DNA of 35,380 nt from Deltaproteobacteria bacterium (GTDB taxonomy: Bacteria > Desulfobacterota > DSM-4660 > Desulfatiglandales > HGW-15), in assembly GCA_016930835.1 (NCBI GenBank), contig JAFGGA010000179.1:1-35380 (forward strand), written 5' to 3'. The translations under genes and the position numbers were made by a program. The notes under the pieces were generated by a model. That model was not told the DNA's origin. It did not search any database and worked only from the letters and a program-made list of their open reading frames with translations. Below are positions 8,708-18,053 of this stretch, piece by piece. Positions within the stretch are counted from its first letter, which is position 1; each line of letters begins with the position of its first letter.

Positions 8708-8926
8708 CTAGGTTGAATCATCGGATTGCAACAACTTAAGTATCTCTGCCGTCAATTCGTCACAATCAAATGAAAACATCACGATACCATGATCAACGTC
8801 AAATGATTGGAGTTTGCAGTTATAGGACTCCGCTACTTCCTCCAATAGATCCCTGAAGCTTTCCGCCACTGGATGTGCACAACTATCCACATCATCCGAA
8901 AATAGATCAACCTCGATGAAACCCAT
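8708..8926 (-). CDS. small acidic hypothetical protein
   Basis: This is a 72-aa acidic protein beginning MGFIEVDLFSDDVD, with no membrane segment, signal peptide or family I recognise. The start at 8926 has a clear AAGGGG ribosome site nine bases upstream. The frame also allows an ATG at 8965, which lacks one. Two cysteines are within the first 40 residues or so (DSCAHP and ESYNCKL) and a third is near the C-terminus (FDCDEL). The alternating pattern of the second half (SFDVDHGIVMFSFDCDEL) suggests a compact alpha/beta fold. It is convergent with the polysaccharide operon and divergent from serA. Function unknown. Confidence 0.6.
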   Translation of the reverse strand: MGFIEVDLFSDDVDSCAHPVAESFRDLLEEVAESYNCKLQSFDVDHGIVMFSFDCDELTAEILKLLQSDDST

Positions 8927-9367
8927 TATTATAATCCCCTTAAGAGAATAAAAGAAATATGACATCTTCGCCTAGAAATGTAAAATAAATATGGCTGCAG
9001 CGACGTTATTGGATATTTGATTTTCCGAAACTGCATAAAAATCTTATAACCCATTGAAATCATTGCATTTAGCCCAAATAAACTTCTCCACTCCAAATTT
9101 GCGTTTAATTCATTGATATTCCAATGGATTTGGAGATTTTGTTCCTTTAGAAATGCACAAGTTCAGTAATTTTAATTGACTATCGAGTTCGGGAAATGTT
9201 ACGAAAGCAATCTTGATAACCTGATATCAAAACAGGTGAAAATTCGCGATCCAGTTGTGTGGTATATCATGGTGATCAGGAAGACGATGGAATAATGACA
9301 TCAGGATGAAAACAATTTAGATCCACTTAATTATAGTTAACTTAATTTTATCAGGGGAGGGTGGAAA
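8927..9367. other. 441-base non-coding stretch between the small acidic gene and serA
   Basis: I see no RNA gene or strong promoter here. The only coding-like feature is a 39-codon open frame on the + strand (9176-9295) starting TTG immediately after a stop codon and lacking a ribosome site, so it is not called. The serA promoter must lie in this stretch, but no good -35/-10 pair stood out. Confidence 0.5.
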
Positions 9368-10951
9368 ATGAGGGTCCTTGTCAGTGATTCTTTATCAGAA
9401 GTAGGGGTAAAAATATTTAAGGAGACACCCGGTATTGAAGTGGATGTCAAAGTGGGTCTGAAGCCCGAAGAGTTAAAAGATATTATCGGCCAATATCATG
9501 GATTGGCAATTCGGAGTGCCACAAAGGTAACAACGGAAATTATTGAAGCCGCTACCCAATTAAAGGCTATTGGTCGCGCGGGTATCGGTCTGGACAATGT
9601 AGATATCCCTGCTGCAAGTCAAAAAGGGATTGTGGTAATGAACACACCGGAAGGGAATACAATTACAACGGCGGAACACACGATGTCTATGATTATGGCC
9701 CTTTCACGAAATATACCTCAGGCGACTTCGTCTCTAAAGCAGGGAAAATGGGAAAAAAAGAAGTTACAAGGGAGAGAGCTTTTCAATAAAACCCTAGGCT
9801 TAATAGGCGCAGGGCATATTGGTCAGATTGTGGCTGATCGTGCTAAGGGCATGAAGATGAACGTTATTGTTTTTGATCCATATATTAAGCCGGAAACCCT
9901 GGAAAGTATAGATCTTGAACCGGTTTCTTTTGAGGAATTACTTCAACGAGCGGACTATATAACCATTCATACGCCTAAGACGGATGAAACGGTCAATTTA
10001 TTCAATAAAGATACTTTAGCGAAGATGAAAAAGGGAGCTATGTTGATCAACTGTGCTCGGGGAGGGATCGTCAACGAAGATGATCTCTACGACGCTCTTG
10101 AATCGGGTCACCTAGCTGGAGCGGCCTTTGATGTTTTCGCAAAGGAGCCTCCTGGAGAAATAAAGTTAATGAGCCTGCCTAATTTTATTTGCACCCCCCA
10201 TCTAGGGGCGTCTACGCTTGAGGCTCAAGAAAACGTTGCAAGGGACGTGGCTAATCAAATTGTGGCTTATCTACTTCATGGCACCGTCAAAAATGCCGTA
10301 AACGTCCCCAGTGTCAGCGCTGAATTAATGAACATTCTTCGCCCCTTTGCTTCGCTGGCTGAAAAGATGGGGTCCTTTCAAACACAGCTTATTGATAGTG
10401 GTATCGAAGAGGTATATGTAGAATATTCTGGTAAAATCACAGACTACGATGTCACACCGTTGACCACCGCCTTGCTTAAAGGCCTTTTGACCCCTATTCT
10501 AAAAGATGATGTAAACTTCATAAATGCTTCAATGATCGCCGCCAAAAGGGGAATCAAGGTGGTCGAATCAAAGACGAAGACATCAGAAGACTTTACTAAC
10601 CTTATTGTTTTACGTGTTATATCACCGGAAGGTGAAAACATTGTAGCCGGCACAATATTTGGTAAAACCTTACAGCGTATCCTTCGAATAAACGATTTTT
10701 ATTTGGAGGCCATCCCGGAAGGACATAACCTACTGATCCATAATCGAGATGTCCCAGGCGTGATTGGAAGTATCGCAAGCCTCTTGGGAAGCCATAATAT
10801 AAATATCTCTCAAATGGCGGTTAGCCAGGCAAAGGCTGAAAAACAAAACGTCATCTTGTTAACAACAGATATATCACCTAATAATGACCAGATTATTGAA
10901 GAATTGCGTGGCTTGGAAAATATCTTCTCGGTTAGAAGGATTGAGTTATAA
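9368..10951 (+). CDS. serA: D-3-phosphoglycerate dehydrogenase
   Basis: This enzyme oxidises 3-phosphoglycerate to 3-phosphohydroxypyruvate with NAD, the first committed step of serine synthesis in the cytoplasm. At 527 aa it is the long form: split substrate-binding domain, Rossmann NAD domain with GLIGAGHIGQ (about 143-152), catalytic Arg231 (NCARGGIVNE), Glu260 (AKEPP) and His278 (PHLGAST), then the intervening ASB domain (about 320-445) and a C-terminal ACT domain (LIHNRDVPGVIGSIASLL, about 455-527). The ACT domain suggests feedback control by serine. The start has a strong AGGGGAGG ribosome site. It precedes the DUF1844 gene by 189 bases and may be transcribed alone. Confidence 0.97.
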   Translation: MRVLVSDSLSEVGVKIFKETPGIEVDVKVGLKPEELKDIIGQYHGLAIRSATKVTTEIIEAATQLKAIGRAGIGLDNVDIPAASQKGIVVMNTPEGNTITTAEHTMSMIMALSRNIPQATSSLKQGKWEKKKLQGRELFNKTLGLIGAGHIGQIVADRAKGMKMNVIVFDPYIKPETLESIDLEPVSFEELLQRADYITIHTPKTDETVNLFNKDTLAKMKKGAMLINCARGGIVNEDDLYDALESGHLAGAAFDVFAKEPPGEIKLMSLPNFICTPHLGASTLEAQENVARDVANQIVAYLLHGTVKNAVNVPSVSAELMNILRPFASLAEKMGSFQTQLIDSGIEEVYVEYSGKITDYDVTPLTTALLKGLLTPILKDDVNFINASMIAAKRGIKVVESKTKTSEDFTNLIVLRVISPEGENIVAGTIFGKTLQRILRINDFYLEAIPEGHNLLIHNRDVPGVIGSIASLLGSHNINISQMAVSQAKAEKQNVILLTTDISPNNDQIIEELRGLENIFSVRRIEL

Positions 10952-10970
10952 CGGAGTGATTGTATATTAG

Positions 10971-10991
10971 AAGGTTCTTTTATAAAACCTT
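10971..10991 (+). terminator. weak terminator-like hairpin after serA
   Basis: AAGGTT(C)TT and AAAACCTT form an eight-pair stem with a bulged C and a TTAT loop, 19 bases after the serA stop. The following bases are only moderately T-rich, so termination here is a guess. Confidence 0.3.
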
Positions 10992-11140
10992 GTTGATGTT
11001 GTATTTAGATTTTGATCAGCCTGGTGGAATACAAGAGACATAGAAGTGATATAGTTATTACCAGTGGATGAGAACTTTCCTTTTTTTATTGGTCATAAAG
11101 GAAGTATTATTATGTATTCTTATATGAAAGGAGCTAGAAA

Positions 11141-11521
11141 ATGACCGAAGAGGAAAAAGGTTTTATTATTAAAGATAAAAGATCATTTGATGAGAAAGGT
11201 CATATTAAAGAAGAAGAAAAGGCAGAAAAAGAAGGGAAACATGAAACAAAACAAAAAGAGTTAGGGAAAGCTCCACTACCTGAGGTTAATTTTAACACTC
11301 TAATATTCAGCCTCAGTTCATCCGCTCTTTTACATATGGGTGAAATATCTGACCCCCAAAGTGGAGAGACTAAAAAAGACCTCGATTTAGCAAAGCATTC
11401 CATAGATATCATTGGCATGTTGAAGGAAAAAACCAAAGGCAATCTTGCTGATGATGAAAGACAATTTCTGGATAATATTTTGACGGATCTTCGGTTGAGA
11501 TTCGTGAAGGCATCAAAATAA
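11141..11521 (+). CDS. DUF1844 domain protein
   Basis: This 126-aa protein has a highly charged Lys/Glu-rich N-terminal half (about 1-45, probably disordered). A DUF1844 domain follows: PEVNFNTLIFSLSSSALLHM (about 48-67), GEISDP, DLDLAKHSIDIIGMLKEKT and ERQFLDNILTDLRLRFV. The order of these helices is the family signature. The function of DUF1844 is not established. The family is common in Desulfobacterota and related groups, and it often sits near ispE and housekeeping genes. A strong AAAGGAGC ribosome site supports the start. It lies 231 bases before ispE. No membrane segment is evident. Confidence 0.9.
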   Translation: MTEEEKGFIIKDKRSFDEKGHIKEEEKAEKEGKHETKQKELGKAPLPEVNFNTLIFSLSSSALLHMGEISDPQSGETKKDLDLAKHSIDIIGMLKEKTKGNLADDERQFLDNILTDLRLRFVKASK

Positions 11522-11690
11522 AAATATTTTAACAACCCTGTTCTTTAAGGAAGAATCAAAAATAAAGATACCCTTGGCTATGATTACAGAAGAGTTGCTC
11601 AACTCTCTGATTTAAAGGTCCGTTTCAGTAAAATGACTTCTTTACCAAATCTTTCAAGAGTTTATATCGAAATAAAATTTGTAAAAATAT

Positions 11691-11724
11691 CGACTGACAA
11701 ACCTTGGATCGGGTTTTGTCATCG
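11691..11724 (+). other. hairpin in the ispE leader
   Basis: The arms CGA(C)TGACAAACC and GGGTTTTGTCATCG pair over about twelve bases with small bulges around a TTGGATC loop. The hairpin ends 28 bases before ispE. No T-run follows, so it is not a standard terminator, and its role is unknown. Confidence 0.3.
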
Positions 11725-11752
11725 ATAAAGAAAATTTAATTTTTAAAAAGAA

Positions 11753-12610
11753 ATGCAAATTTCTATTCTTCAATTCCAAACTCCCGCCAAGGTAAATATC
11801 CGCTTAAAAATTACTTCTCGTCGACCGGATGGTTTTCACGAACTAACATCTATTATGGTCCCAGTCGACCTTACCGATTATCTTGAAATCCGTCCACTTG
11901 ATGAAAATCGAATCGAAATCTTCTCAGAAGGATATAACGTCCCGAAAGATGAAAGCAATCTGGTATATCGAGCGGTTAGATCCTACTATGACAAAGTCGG
12001 TATTGATAAAGGCATCTCGATAAAACTTACAAAAAAGATCCCGGTTGCGGCAGGGTTAGGCGGTGGCAGCAGTGATGCGGCTGCCATCCTTTTAATGCTC
12101 AATAGAATGAATTCAAAGCCTATAGCAAATCGGGAACTTCATCAATTGGCGGCTCAGATTGGGGCGGATGTACCTTTTTTCCTGTATTGTAAGCCATCTA
12201 TTGCCAGCGGAATCGGTGATGTCATTAAACCATTAAAGGATTGGCCGAAATTTTGGTATATTATTGTTACTCCACCTATTAACGTTTCAACGGCATGGGT
12301 CTATAAGAACTATAGATTGGAGTTGACAAGAAATAAAGATATCTCTATATTGAATATTTTGGAACAAGATTCTTTCGCCATCTCCCGCATACTTGAAAAT
12401 GATCTGGAACAGGTCACTTCTGCCCATTTTCCAATAATTGAGACCATTAAACGAATGCTGATGGACACTGGTGCGGAAGGAGCAATTATGTCGGGAAGCG
12501 GCCCAAGTGTTTTTGGGCTGTTTTCATCTGAAAGAAAAGCACGCTCAGCAAAGGATTATCTTTTACCTTATCAATTAGGGGAATTATTTTTAGCTAAGAG
12601 TTGGGAATAA
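11753..12610 (+). CDS. ispE: 4-diphosphocytidyl-2-C-methyl-D-erythritol kinase
   Basis: This GHMP-superfamily kinase phosphorylates 4-diphosphocytidyl-methylerythritol in the MEP (non-mevalonate) isoprenoid pathway. The N-terminus carries TPAKVNIRLKI. The catalytic Lys and Asn region is followed by the ATP-binding glycine-rich motif PVAAGLGGGSSDAAA (about 102-116), the ADVPFF motif and the C-terminal GSGPSVFGLF motif. The length of 285 aa is normal. The ribosome site is weak (AAAAAGAA), and the chosen ATG gives the usual N-terminal length. It is followed directly by tRNA-Gln and prs, an arrangement that recurs in related genomes (established knowledge, from memory). Confidence 0.95.
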   Translation: MQISILQFQTPAKVNIRLKITSRRPDGFHELTSIMVPVDLTDYLEIRPLDENRIEIFSEGYNVPKDESNLVYRAVRSYYDKVGIDKGISIKLTKKIPVAAGLGGGSSDAAAILLMLNRMNSKPIANRELHQLAAQIGADVPFFLYCKPSIASGIGDVIKPLKDWPKFWYIIVTPPINVSTAWVYKNYRLELTRNKDISILNILEQDSFAISRILENDLEQVTSAHFPIIETIKRMLMDTGAEGAIMSGSGPSVFGLFSSERKARSAKDYLLPYQLGELFLAKSWE

Positions 12611-12689
12611 TAGTTCATAGTGGTAAGTGACTGGCTAAGGCTTTTTTAACAAGGTTGTGCCGGTTACTTAATATTATGAGCTTTTATAC

Positions 12690-12764
12690 TGGGGTGTCGT
12701 CAAGCGGTAAGACACGGGTTTTTGGAGCCCGCATTCGGAGGTTCGAATCCTCCCACCCCAGCCA
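12690..12764 (+). tRNA. tRNA-Gln (anticodon TTG)
   Basis: A full cloverleaf is visible. The acceptor arms are TGGGGTG (12690-12696) and CACCCCA (12754-12760). The anticodon stem is CGGGT/GCCCG with loop TTTTGGA, placing anticodon TTG at 12722-12724. The T arm is GGAGG-TTCGAAT-CCTCC (12737-12753). The discriminator base is G and the CCA end is encoded. It reads CAA/CAG glutamine codons. Confidence 0.97.
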
Positions 12765-12808
12765 ACAAAGCTGCTAGATTAACATGACGAGGAGACGATG
12801 GGAAGACC

Positions 12809-13741
12809 ATGAAATTATTCGGTGGCACCTCCAATCCGATGTTGACCCAGGAAGTATGTAATTATCTTGAAATTGAACCTGGGAAGATGAGCGCTAAAAC
12901 CTTCAGCGACGGGGAAACTCAGATTGAAATACATGAAAATACACGGGGCAGAGATGCCTTTATCCTTCAATCCACATGTACACCCGTCAATGATAACTTA
13001 ATGCAGCTCTTAATCATAATGGATGCTTTAAAGAGAGCCTCTGCCAAACGAATAACCGCAATTATTCCATATTATGGTTATGGTCGTCAAGATCGTAAGG
13101 TCAAACCCAGAGTGCCCATCACGGCAAAATTAGTCGCAGATTTGATTACCACTGCCGGCGCGGATAGGGTTGTATCGTTAGATTTACACGCCGGGCAGAT
13201 TCAAGGTTATTTTAATATCCCGGTGGATAACATATATGCAGCCCCCCTCCTGTTAAAATACATACAAAATCATTTTAATAATCATGATGTTGTCATTGTC
13301 TCCCCTGATGCCGGTGGTGTGGAAAGAGCGAGGGCTTTTGCAAAGCGACTTTCAGCATCTTTGGCTATTATTGATAAACGACGCGATGCACCCAATATCG
13401 CTGAAGCCATGAATATTATTGGTGAAGTTGATGGCAAGACAGCTATTATATTAGATGATATGGTTGATACAGCAGGCACCTTGACACAGGCGGCTTCCGC
13501 GCTAAAAGCAAGGGGTACGGCTAAAATTTTCGCATGTTGTACCCATCCGGTTCTATCCGGGCCTGCGATTGAAAGGATAGAATCTTCTCCGATTGATCGG
13601 TTAGTGGTAACCAATACAATCCCTCTTAACGAAAAGGCGGAAAATTGTCCCAAAATCGTTGTGCTTTCTGTTGCGGATCTGCTCGGCGAAACCATTAAAA
13701 GAATATTTAACTCACATTCTGTCAGCACATTATTTGTTTAA
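12809..13741 (+). CDS. prs: ribose-phosphate pyrophosphokinase (PRPP synthetase)
   Basis: This enzyme transfers pyrophosphate from ATP to ribose-5-phosphate, giving PRPP for purine, pyrimidine, histidine and tryptophan synthesis. The sequence is canonical class I, 310 aa. It has the N-terminal KLFGGTSNP, the ATP region [10 protein letters not shown], the flexible-loop and metal site [15 protein letters not shown] (about 131-145), [15 protein letters not shown] and the PRPP-binding loop [12 protein letters not shown] (about 216-227). Upstream, GAGGAG lies 14 bases before the ATG and a closer GGGAAG may serve as the ribosome site. An intrinsic terminator follows the stop. The gene is probably co-transcribed with ispE and the tRNA. 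Confidence 0.97.
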   Translation: MKLFGGTSNPMLTQEVCNYLEIEPGKMSAKTFSDGETQIEIHENTRGRDAFILQSTCTPVNDNLMQLLIIMDALKRASAKRITAIIPYYGYGRQDRKVKPRVPITAKLVADLITTAGADRVVSLDLHAGQIQGYFNIPVDNIYAAPLLLKYIQNHFNNHDVVIVSPDAGGVERARAFAKRLSASLAIIDKRRDAPNIAEAMNIIGEVDGKTAIILDDMVDTAGTLTQAASALKARGTAKIFACCTHPVLSGPAIERIESSPIDRLVVTNTIPLNEKAENCPKIVVLSVADLLGETIKRIFNSHSVSTLFV

Positions 13742-13748
13742 AGATTAA

Positions 13749-13777
13749 GCGCCTATATAAATAGGCGCATTTATTTT
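13749..13777 (+). terminator. rho-independent terminator after prs
   Basis: A perfect eight-pair stem (GCGCCTAT / ATAGGCGC) with an ATAA loop spans 13749-13768. A T-rich tail ATTTATTTT follows. It lies eight bases after the prs stop and separates prs from rplY. Confidence 0.85.
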
Positions 13778-13891
13778 CCCGGGCTTTGTGAAAAATTTCG
13801 TTTTTATAATGATACATCGAATTTTGCGTTTTGCCGGTAATACGAAAATTTATTGGTAAAAAAATATATAGGATATTTCAGGAGGTATTAA

Positions 13892-14539
13892 ATGACCCAA
13901 TACACATTATCAGCTCATATTAGAGAACATAAAGGAAAACAATCAGTCAAAAACATGAGGAGAAAAAATCAGATTCCAGCTATTTTTTATGGCCCCAAAG
14001 CCAATCCCAAAATGCTCTCCATTGAATATTCGGAGTTTAATAAATTGATGAGACAGACCGCTGGTGAAAATATCATTATCGGACTTCAGATAGCATCGAA
14101 CGGGGAAAATGATTCCAAGACCGTAATGTTGAAAGAGCTCCAGGTTGACCCTATCACGGATACCTACCTTCATGCCGATTTTTATGAAATATCTATGGAC
14201 AAGGAGCTGACCATCGATATCCCCATACACTTGGTCAACACTCCAAAAGGGGTATCGGATGGAGGGATCTTACAGCATACGCGAAGAGAGATCACCATCT
14301 CCTGTTTACCTGATAAGCTTGTTGATTTTATTGAGGTAGATGTATCCGATTTGGGGATAGGAGATTCCATTCAACTTGGAAATATCCCTTTACCTGAAGG
14401 TTTAAAGGCAACACAAGATCCGTCTTTACCTATCGCCGTAGTCTTCGCTCCAACCATTTCAACTGAAAAAGAATCAATCGAGCGTGAAGGCGAGGAAGAG
14501 GCAGGAAAGGTGCCTGAGGCGGAATCTAAACCAGCCTAA
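13892..14539 (+). CDS. rplY: 50S ribosomal protein L25, long Ctc form
   Basis: This 5S-rRNA-binding ribosomal protein has two domains. The N-terminal L25 domain (about 1-93) has KGKQSVKNMRRKNQIPAIFYG and ELQVDPITDTYLHADFYEI. The C-terminal TL5/Ctc domain (about 95-180) has DIPIHLVNTPKGVSDGGIL and DVSDLGIGDSIQL. An acidic tail of about 30 residues (EREGEEEAGKVPEAESKP) follows. The 215-aa length fits the Ctc form. A strong CAGGAGG ribosome site sits upstream. The gene lies between the prs terminator and pth, as is usual for these genomes. Confidence 0.96.
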   Translation: MTQYTLSAHIREHKGKQSVKNMRRKNQIPAIFYGPKANPKMLSIEYSEFNKLMRQTAGENIIIGLQIASNGENDSKTVMLKELQVDPITDTYLHADFYEISMDKELTIDIPIHLVNTPKGVSDGGILQHTRREITISCLPDKLVDFIEVDVSDLGIGDSIQLGNIPLPEGLKATQDPSLPIAVVFAPTISTEKESIEREGEEEAGKVPEAESKPA

Positions 14540-14633
14540 TAGAGAAATATTTATTCTCAAAAATTAGTGATAACGGTTTTATCGGGCAGGGGACCCTAAA
14601 GGAAAGTGGGGTGAGGGCAGACAAGCCTAACAT

Positions 14634-15206
14634 GTGAATTTAATTGCTGGTCTTGGCAATCCTGGGCCAAGGTATAAAAACTCAAGACATAATATCGGTT
14701 TTACTGTCATCTCTTTATTAAGTGAAAAACTGGGTGTCCGTTTATTAGACCAAAAATTTCATTCGATAAACACAGCGATCGACTATAAAGGTAAAAAAGC
14801 TATCCTTCTTTGCCCTTTAACTTACATGAATTTGAGCGGAAAATCCATTAAGGCGTGTGCGGAATTTTATCAAATCCCTAGTAAAGACATACTTATTGTC
14901 CATGATGATCTTGATCTATCAATGGGACAATTAAAAATCGTTAGTCATTCGGGATCAGGAGGACATAAAGGTGTACAGTCCATAATAGATTACTTGGGTA
15001 ATACGGACTTTTCTAGGGTTAAAATGGGGATAGGGCGACCATTGTTTGAAGAAACTTTAGAGAATTACGTTCTTTCCCCTTTCTATGAAGAACAACGAGA
15101 TGAAGCGATAAGGATGAACAAATTTGCTGTTCTGGCCTGTCAACTATTTATTCTAGACGGTTTGGAATCTGTAATGAGACAGATTAATGAGAAAAAAAGA
15201 AGGTAA
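14634..15206 (+). CDS. pth: peptidyl-tRNA hydrolase
   Basis: This enzyme releases peptides from peptidyl-tRNAs that drop off the ribosome. Active-site segments are intact: GLGNPGPRYKNSRHNIGF, with the catalytic His at residue 19, TYMNLSGKS, the DDLDL motif with the conserved Asp (VHDDLDLSMG) and GSGGHKGVQSI. The 190-aa length is typical. The start is GTG at 14634, which gives the usual N-terminus, but its ribosome site is poor, suggesting low expression. The pyrophosphatase gene starts six bases after its stop, so the two are likely co-transcribed. Confidence 0.95.
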   Translation: MNLIAGLGNPGPRYKNSRHNIGFTVISLLSEKLGVRLLDQKFHSINTAIDYKGKKAILLCPLTYMNLSGKSIKACAEFYQIPSKDILIVHDDLDLSMGQLKIVSHSGSGGHKGVQSIIDYLGNTDFSRVKMGIGRPLFEETLENYVLSPFYEEQRDEAIRMNKFAVLACQLFILDGLESVMRQINEKKRR

Positions 15207-15212
15207 GGAGGC

Positions 15213-17282
15213 ATGGAAAAGATGCAAAGGCTAACCGTCCTAGCCCCCTTTCTCGGAATCGCAAGTCTGCTCATTGCGATGGCCGTATTTCTCTATGTAA
15301 AAAAACAGCCTAACGGCAATCAAATAATGCAAGAGCTGGAAGAAATGATTCATGAAGGCGCCATGGCCTTTTTAAAGCGAGAATATTTTATCCTGATGCT
15401 CTTTATCACTGCGGTCTTTTTATTATTGCGGCCACTATTGGGGGATTGGAAAACATCCATCTCCTTTTTGACGGGTGCTGCCTGCTCTATGATAGCTGGT
15501 TTTTCGGGAATGACAGCAGCAACGCGCGGGAATTCTAGAACAGCCGAGGCGGCAAGCAGATTTGGTCAGACCAAAGCCTTAAATATTTCCTATTTTTCAG
15601 GCGCCGTGATGGGCTTGACCGTCGCAGGCCTTGGACTCTTAGGATTGGGATTTTGGTTTTGGTTTTATGGTGGGGAACCGATGACGGCAAAATACATTAA
15701 TGGATTTGCCATGGGCGCCAGTTCCATAGCCCTTTTTGCTCGTGTGGGGGGCGGTGTATATATGAAAGCTGCGGATGTTGGTGCCGATCTGGTGGGAAAA
15801 GTGGAAGCAGGCATTCCCGAGGATGACCCCCGTAACCCGGGTATTATCGCCGATACTGTTGGGGATAATGTCGGCGATATTGCAGGGATGGGTGCGGATA
15901 TCTTTGAATCATTTGTTGGATCGGTGATCGCAACCATTGCGATAGGAGCAACTTTATCCATTTCGCCAGAATTTTATGCCAAATTCCCTGCCCTTCAAGG
16001 AATGGAAGAAAAGTCGATCAGACTCATGTATATGGCTATGCCCATGCTGGTTGTAATGGCCGGATTGCTCAGTTCGTTTGCCGGTATATTTTCAATAAAG
16101 ATATTTCAAGGCGGAGATCCTGCGAGCGCGTTAAGATATACAACCTTTGTGGCTGCGGTTATCTTTGTGTTTTTGACTGCCATTATAACCTTCGCCGTGG
16201 GCATGCCGTGGGGTACTTTCTGGGCCATATTTTCCGGACTTCTCTGCGGCATTGTCATTGGGCTGCTCGCCGAATATTATACCTCCGGTCCACCTGTTCG
16301 ACGTATCGCTGAACAATCCAAAACAGGCCCGGCAACTGTTATTATAGCTGGGTTAGCTGTTGGTATGCAATCAACATATCTCCCCATCTTGGGCATTTGT
16401 GCTGCAACATTTATAGGATATCAAGCTGCGGGTATTTACGGAATTGGACTATCAGCCTTGGGCATGTTGGCCACGGTCGGTGCCATCATGACGGTCGATG
16501 CATATGGCCCAATAGTAGATAATGCCGGGGGTATTTCTAAGATGTCGGGATTAGGAACCGAAACTCGAAAAATAACGGATGTGCTGGATGCCCTTGGAAA
16601 TACCACCGCAGCGATTGGGAAAGGCTTTGCCATCGGATCAGCGGCCCTAACGGCACTTGCACTGTTCGTGGCCTTTACACAAGCAGCTGGATTGGATGTG
16701 ATCGACATAAAAAACCCTCTTGTTATAATCGGCGCATTTATCGGTGCTATGGTCCCCATGCTTTGTGCGGCTTTGACCATGACGTCAGTTGGAAAAGCCG
16801 CTTTTCGTATCGTTGAGGAAATTCGACGTCAATTTCGGGAAATTCCCGGATTGCTAGAAGGGAGGGACGGCGTTAAACCTGATCACAAAACCTGCGTCTC
16901 CATTGCCACCACATCTGCCTTAAAAGAAATGGTTGCACCAGGTTTGGTTGCCGTGTTGACACCGGTGGCCATCGGTTTCTTGATGGGAAGTGAAACCTTG
17001 GGTGGCATGTTGTTGGGTGCAACAGTTATGGGGGCATTTCTGGCCCTATTTATGGTCAACGGTGGCGGCGCTTGGGACAACGCAAAGAAATACATTGAAG
17101 AAGGGCATGTCGGTGGAAAAGGATCTGACAATCACAAGGCAGCCATTGTGGGGGATACTGTAGGAGATCCTTTTAAGGATACAGCCGGACCTGCGATGAA
17201 CATCCTTATAAAACTGATGTCAGTCGTTTCATTGGTTATTGCCCCTATTCTCCCAACAGCTGGAATCCTTTTAATATTATAA
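15213..17282 (+). CDS. hppA: membrane-bound ion-pumping pyrophosphatase, K+-dependent type
   Basis: This 689-aa integral membrane protein of about 16 helices hydrolyses PPi and pumps H+ or Na+. The PPi site carries [20 protein letters not shown] and the acidic motif [18 protein letters not shown] second acidic cluster lies near the C-terminus ([15 protein letters not shown]). The segment [18 protein letters not shown] has Ala466 and Gly469 where K+-independent enzymes have Lys and Thr, so K+ dependence is expected. The Glu in FESFVGS is compatible with Na+ transport, but the ion cannot be decided by eye. A strong AAGGAGG ribosome site is present. The neighbouring biosynthetic genes produce PPi, and the pump would recover that energy. 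Confidence 0.96.
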   Translation: MEKMQRLTVLAPFLGIASLLIAMAVFLYVKKQPNGNQIMQELEEMIHEGAMAFLKREYFILMLFITAVFLLLRPLLGDWKTSISFLTGAACSMIAGFSGMTAATRGNSRTAEAASRFGQTKALNISYFSGAVMGLTVAGLGLLGLGFWFWFYGGEPMTAKYINGFAMGASSIALFARVGGGVYMKAADVGADLVGKVEAGIPEDDPRNPGIIADTVGDNVGDIAGMGADIFESFVGSVIATIAIGATLSISPEFYAKFPALQGMEEKSIRLMYMAMPMLVVMAGLLSSFAGIFSIKIFQGGDPASALRYTTFVAAVIFVFLTAIITFAVGMPWGTFWAIFSGLLCGIVIGLLAEYYTSGPPVRRIAEQSKTGPATVIIAGLAVGMQSTYLPILGICAATFIGYQAAGIYGIGLSALGMLATVGAIMTVDAYGPIVDNAGGISKMSGLGTETRKITDVLDALGNTTAAIGKGFAIGSAALTALALFVAFTQAAGLDVIDIKNPLVIIGAFIGAMVPMLCAALTMTSVGKAAFRIVEEIRRQFREIPGLLEGRDGVKPDHKTCVSIATTSALKEMVAPGLVAVLTPVAIGFLMGSETLGGMLLGATVMGAFLALFMVNGGGAWDNAKKYIEEGHVGGKGSDNHKAAIVGDTVGDPFKDTAGPAMNILIKLMSVVSLVIAPILPTAGILLIL

Positions 17283-17302
17283 ATATTTAACGAAGGTATC
17301 AT

Positions 17303-17331
17303 TCGACACTCGGATGTTTATTTGATATAAT
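17303..17331 (+). promoter_or_regulatory. sigma70-type promoter upstream of carD
   Basis: TCGACA (17303-17308; five of six bases match TTGACA), a 17-base spacer and a perfect TATAAT (17326-17331) lie about 98 bases before the carD start, giving a leader of roughly 90 bases. Confidence 0.6.
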
Positions 17332-17428
17332 CTAAATATTTAAAACAGATGATAAAGGGTTTGTGTTCATATTTATTGGCGGATAGATGGATATTAATTT
17401 AAAAACTTTTGATGATCGGGAGCAATAG

Positions 17429-17923
17429 ATGTTTAAAAAAGGTGATTTGGCGGTTTATCCTGCCCATGGAGTAGGAATTATCGAGCGAATAGAGAGTCAG
17501 GAAATATCAGGATGCACTCTAGAATTTTATGTCATCAGGATACTTGAAAACAATATGAAGATTATGGTCCCGACTCAAAACGTGAATAATGTTGGATTAA
17601 GGGAGATTATTGGCCAAAGTGAGGTTCCGAAATTATATTCTATTTTAAAGAAAAAAGATGTGATCATCGACAACCAAACATGGAACAGGCGTTATAGAGA
17701 ATATATGGATAAAATAAAAACCGGATCCGTCTTTGAGGTAGCCGAGGTTTATCGAGATCTTTTAATGCTAAAGGAAGAAAAAGATCTATCTTTCGGTGAG
17801 CGAAAAATGTTGGACACCGCACGAAGTTTGTTGGTTAAAGAAATATCCCTTGCAAAGAAGGTAGCGGAAAAACAGATCGAAAAAGATCTTGATAAAATTT
17901 TCGCCCCTAACCCTATGCAATAA
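17429..17923 (+). CDS. CarD/CdnL-type RNA polymerase-binding regulator
   Basis: This 164-aa cytoplasmic transcription regulator of the CarD_CdnL_TRCF family binds the RNA polymerase beta subunit and stabilises open promoter complexes, classically at rRNA promoters. The N-terminal Tudor-like domain is clear (FKKGDLAVYPAHGVGIIERI, then KIMVPTQNVNNVGLREII). The C-terminal half is helical (about 90-164: WNRRYREYMDKIKTGS, EVAEVYRDLLMLKEEKDLSFGERKML), as in M. tuberculosis CarD and myxobacterial CdnL. A GGGAGC ribosome site precedes the ATG. The gene has its own promoter after hppA. A 130-base gap follows before the pseudouridine synthase. Confidence 0.93.
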   Translation: MFKKGDLAVYPAHGVGIIERIESQEISGCTLEFYVIRILENNMKIMVPTQNVNNVGLREIIGQSEVPKLYSILKKKDVIIDNQTWNRRYREYMDKIKTGSVFEVAEVYRDLLMLKEEKDLSFGERKMLDTARSLLVKEISLAKKVAEKQIEKDLDKIFAPNPMQ

Positions 17924-18053
17924 TGATAATCTACTCATTTTAGAAAATTCATTGAATCTAGCTAAAAACGGTTATTCACTTTCGTATGATGTTTGATGTA
18001 AGATACAGCGGAATCTGTGTGGAGTAAAAAAGTTTGTTTAGCGATTAATAATC

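Noticed and set aside
9176-9295. 39-codon frame upstream of serA
   Set aside because: It starts TTG directly after a stop codon, has no ribosome site and is short enough to be chance.
11002-11018. 17-base identity (TATTTAGATTTTGATCA) between the gap after serA and prmC at 22543-22559, encoding the same LYLDFDQ residues
   Set aside because: Tempting as a prmC fragment, but similarity does not extend beyond about 20 bases and an AT-rich 17-base match in 35 kb is not very improbable. A BLAST of 10950-11140 against prmC genes would settle it.
13800-13891. TATAAT box upstream of rplY
   Set aside because: A perfect -10-like hexamer is present, but the best -35-like element is only about 13 bases away, so I could not support a promoter.
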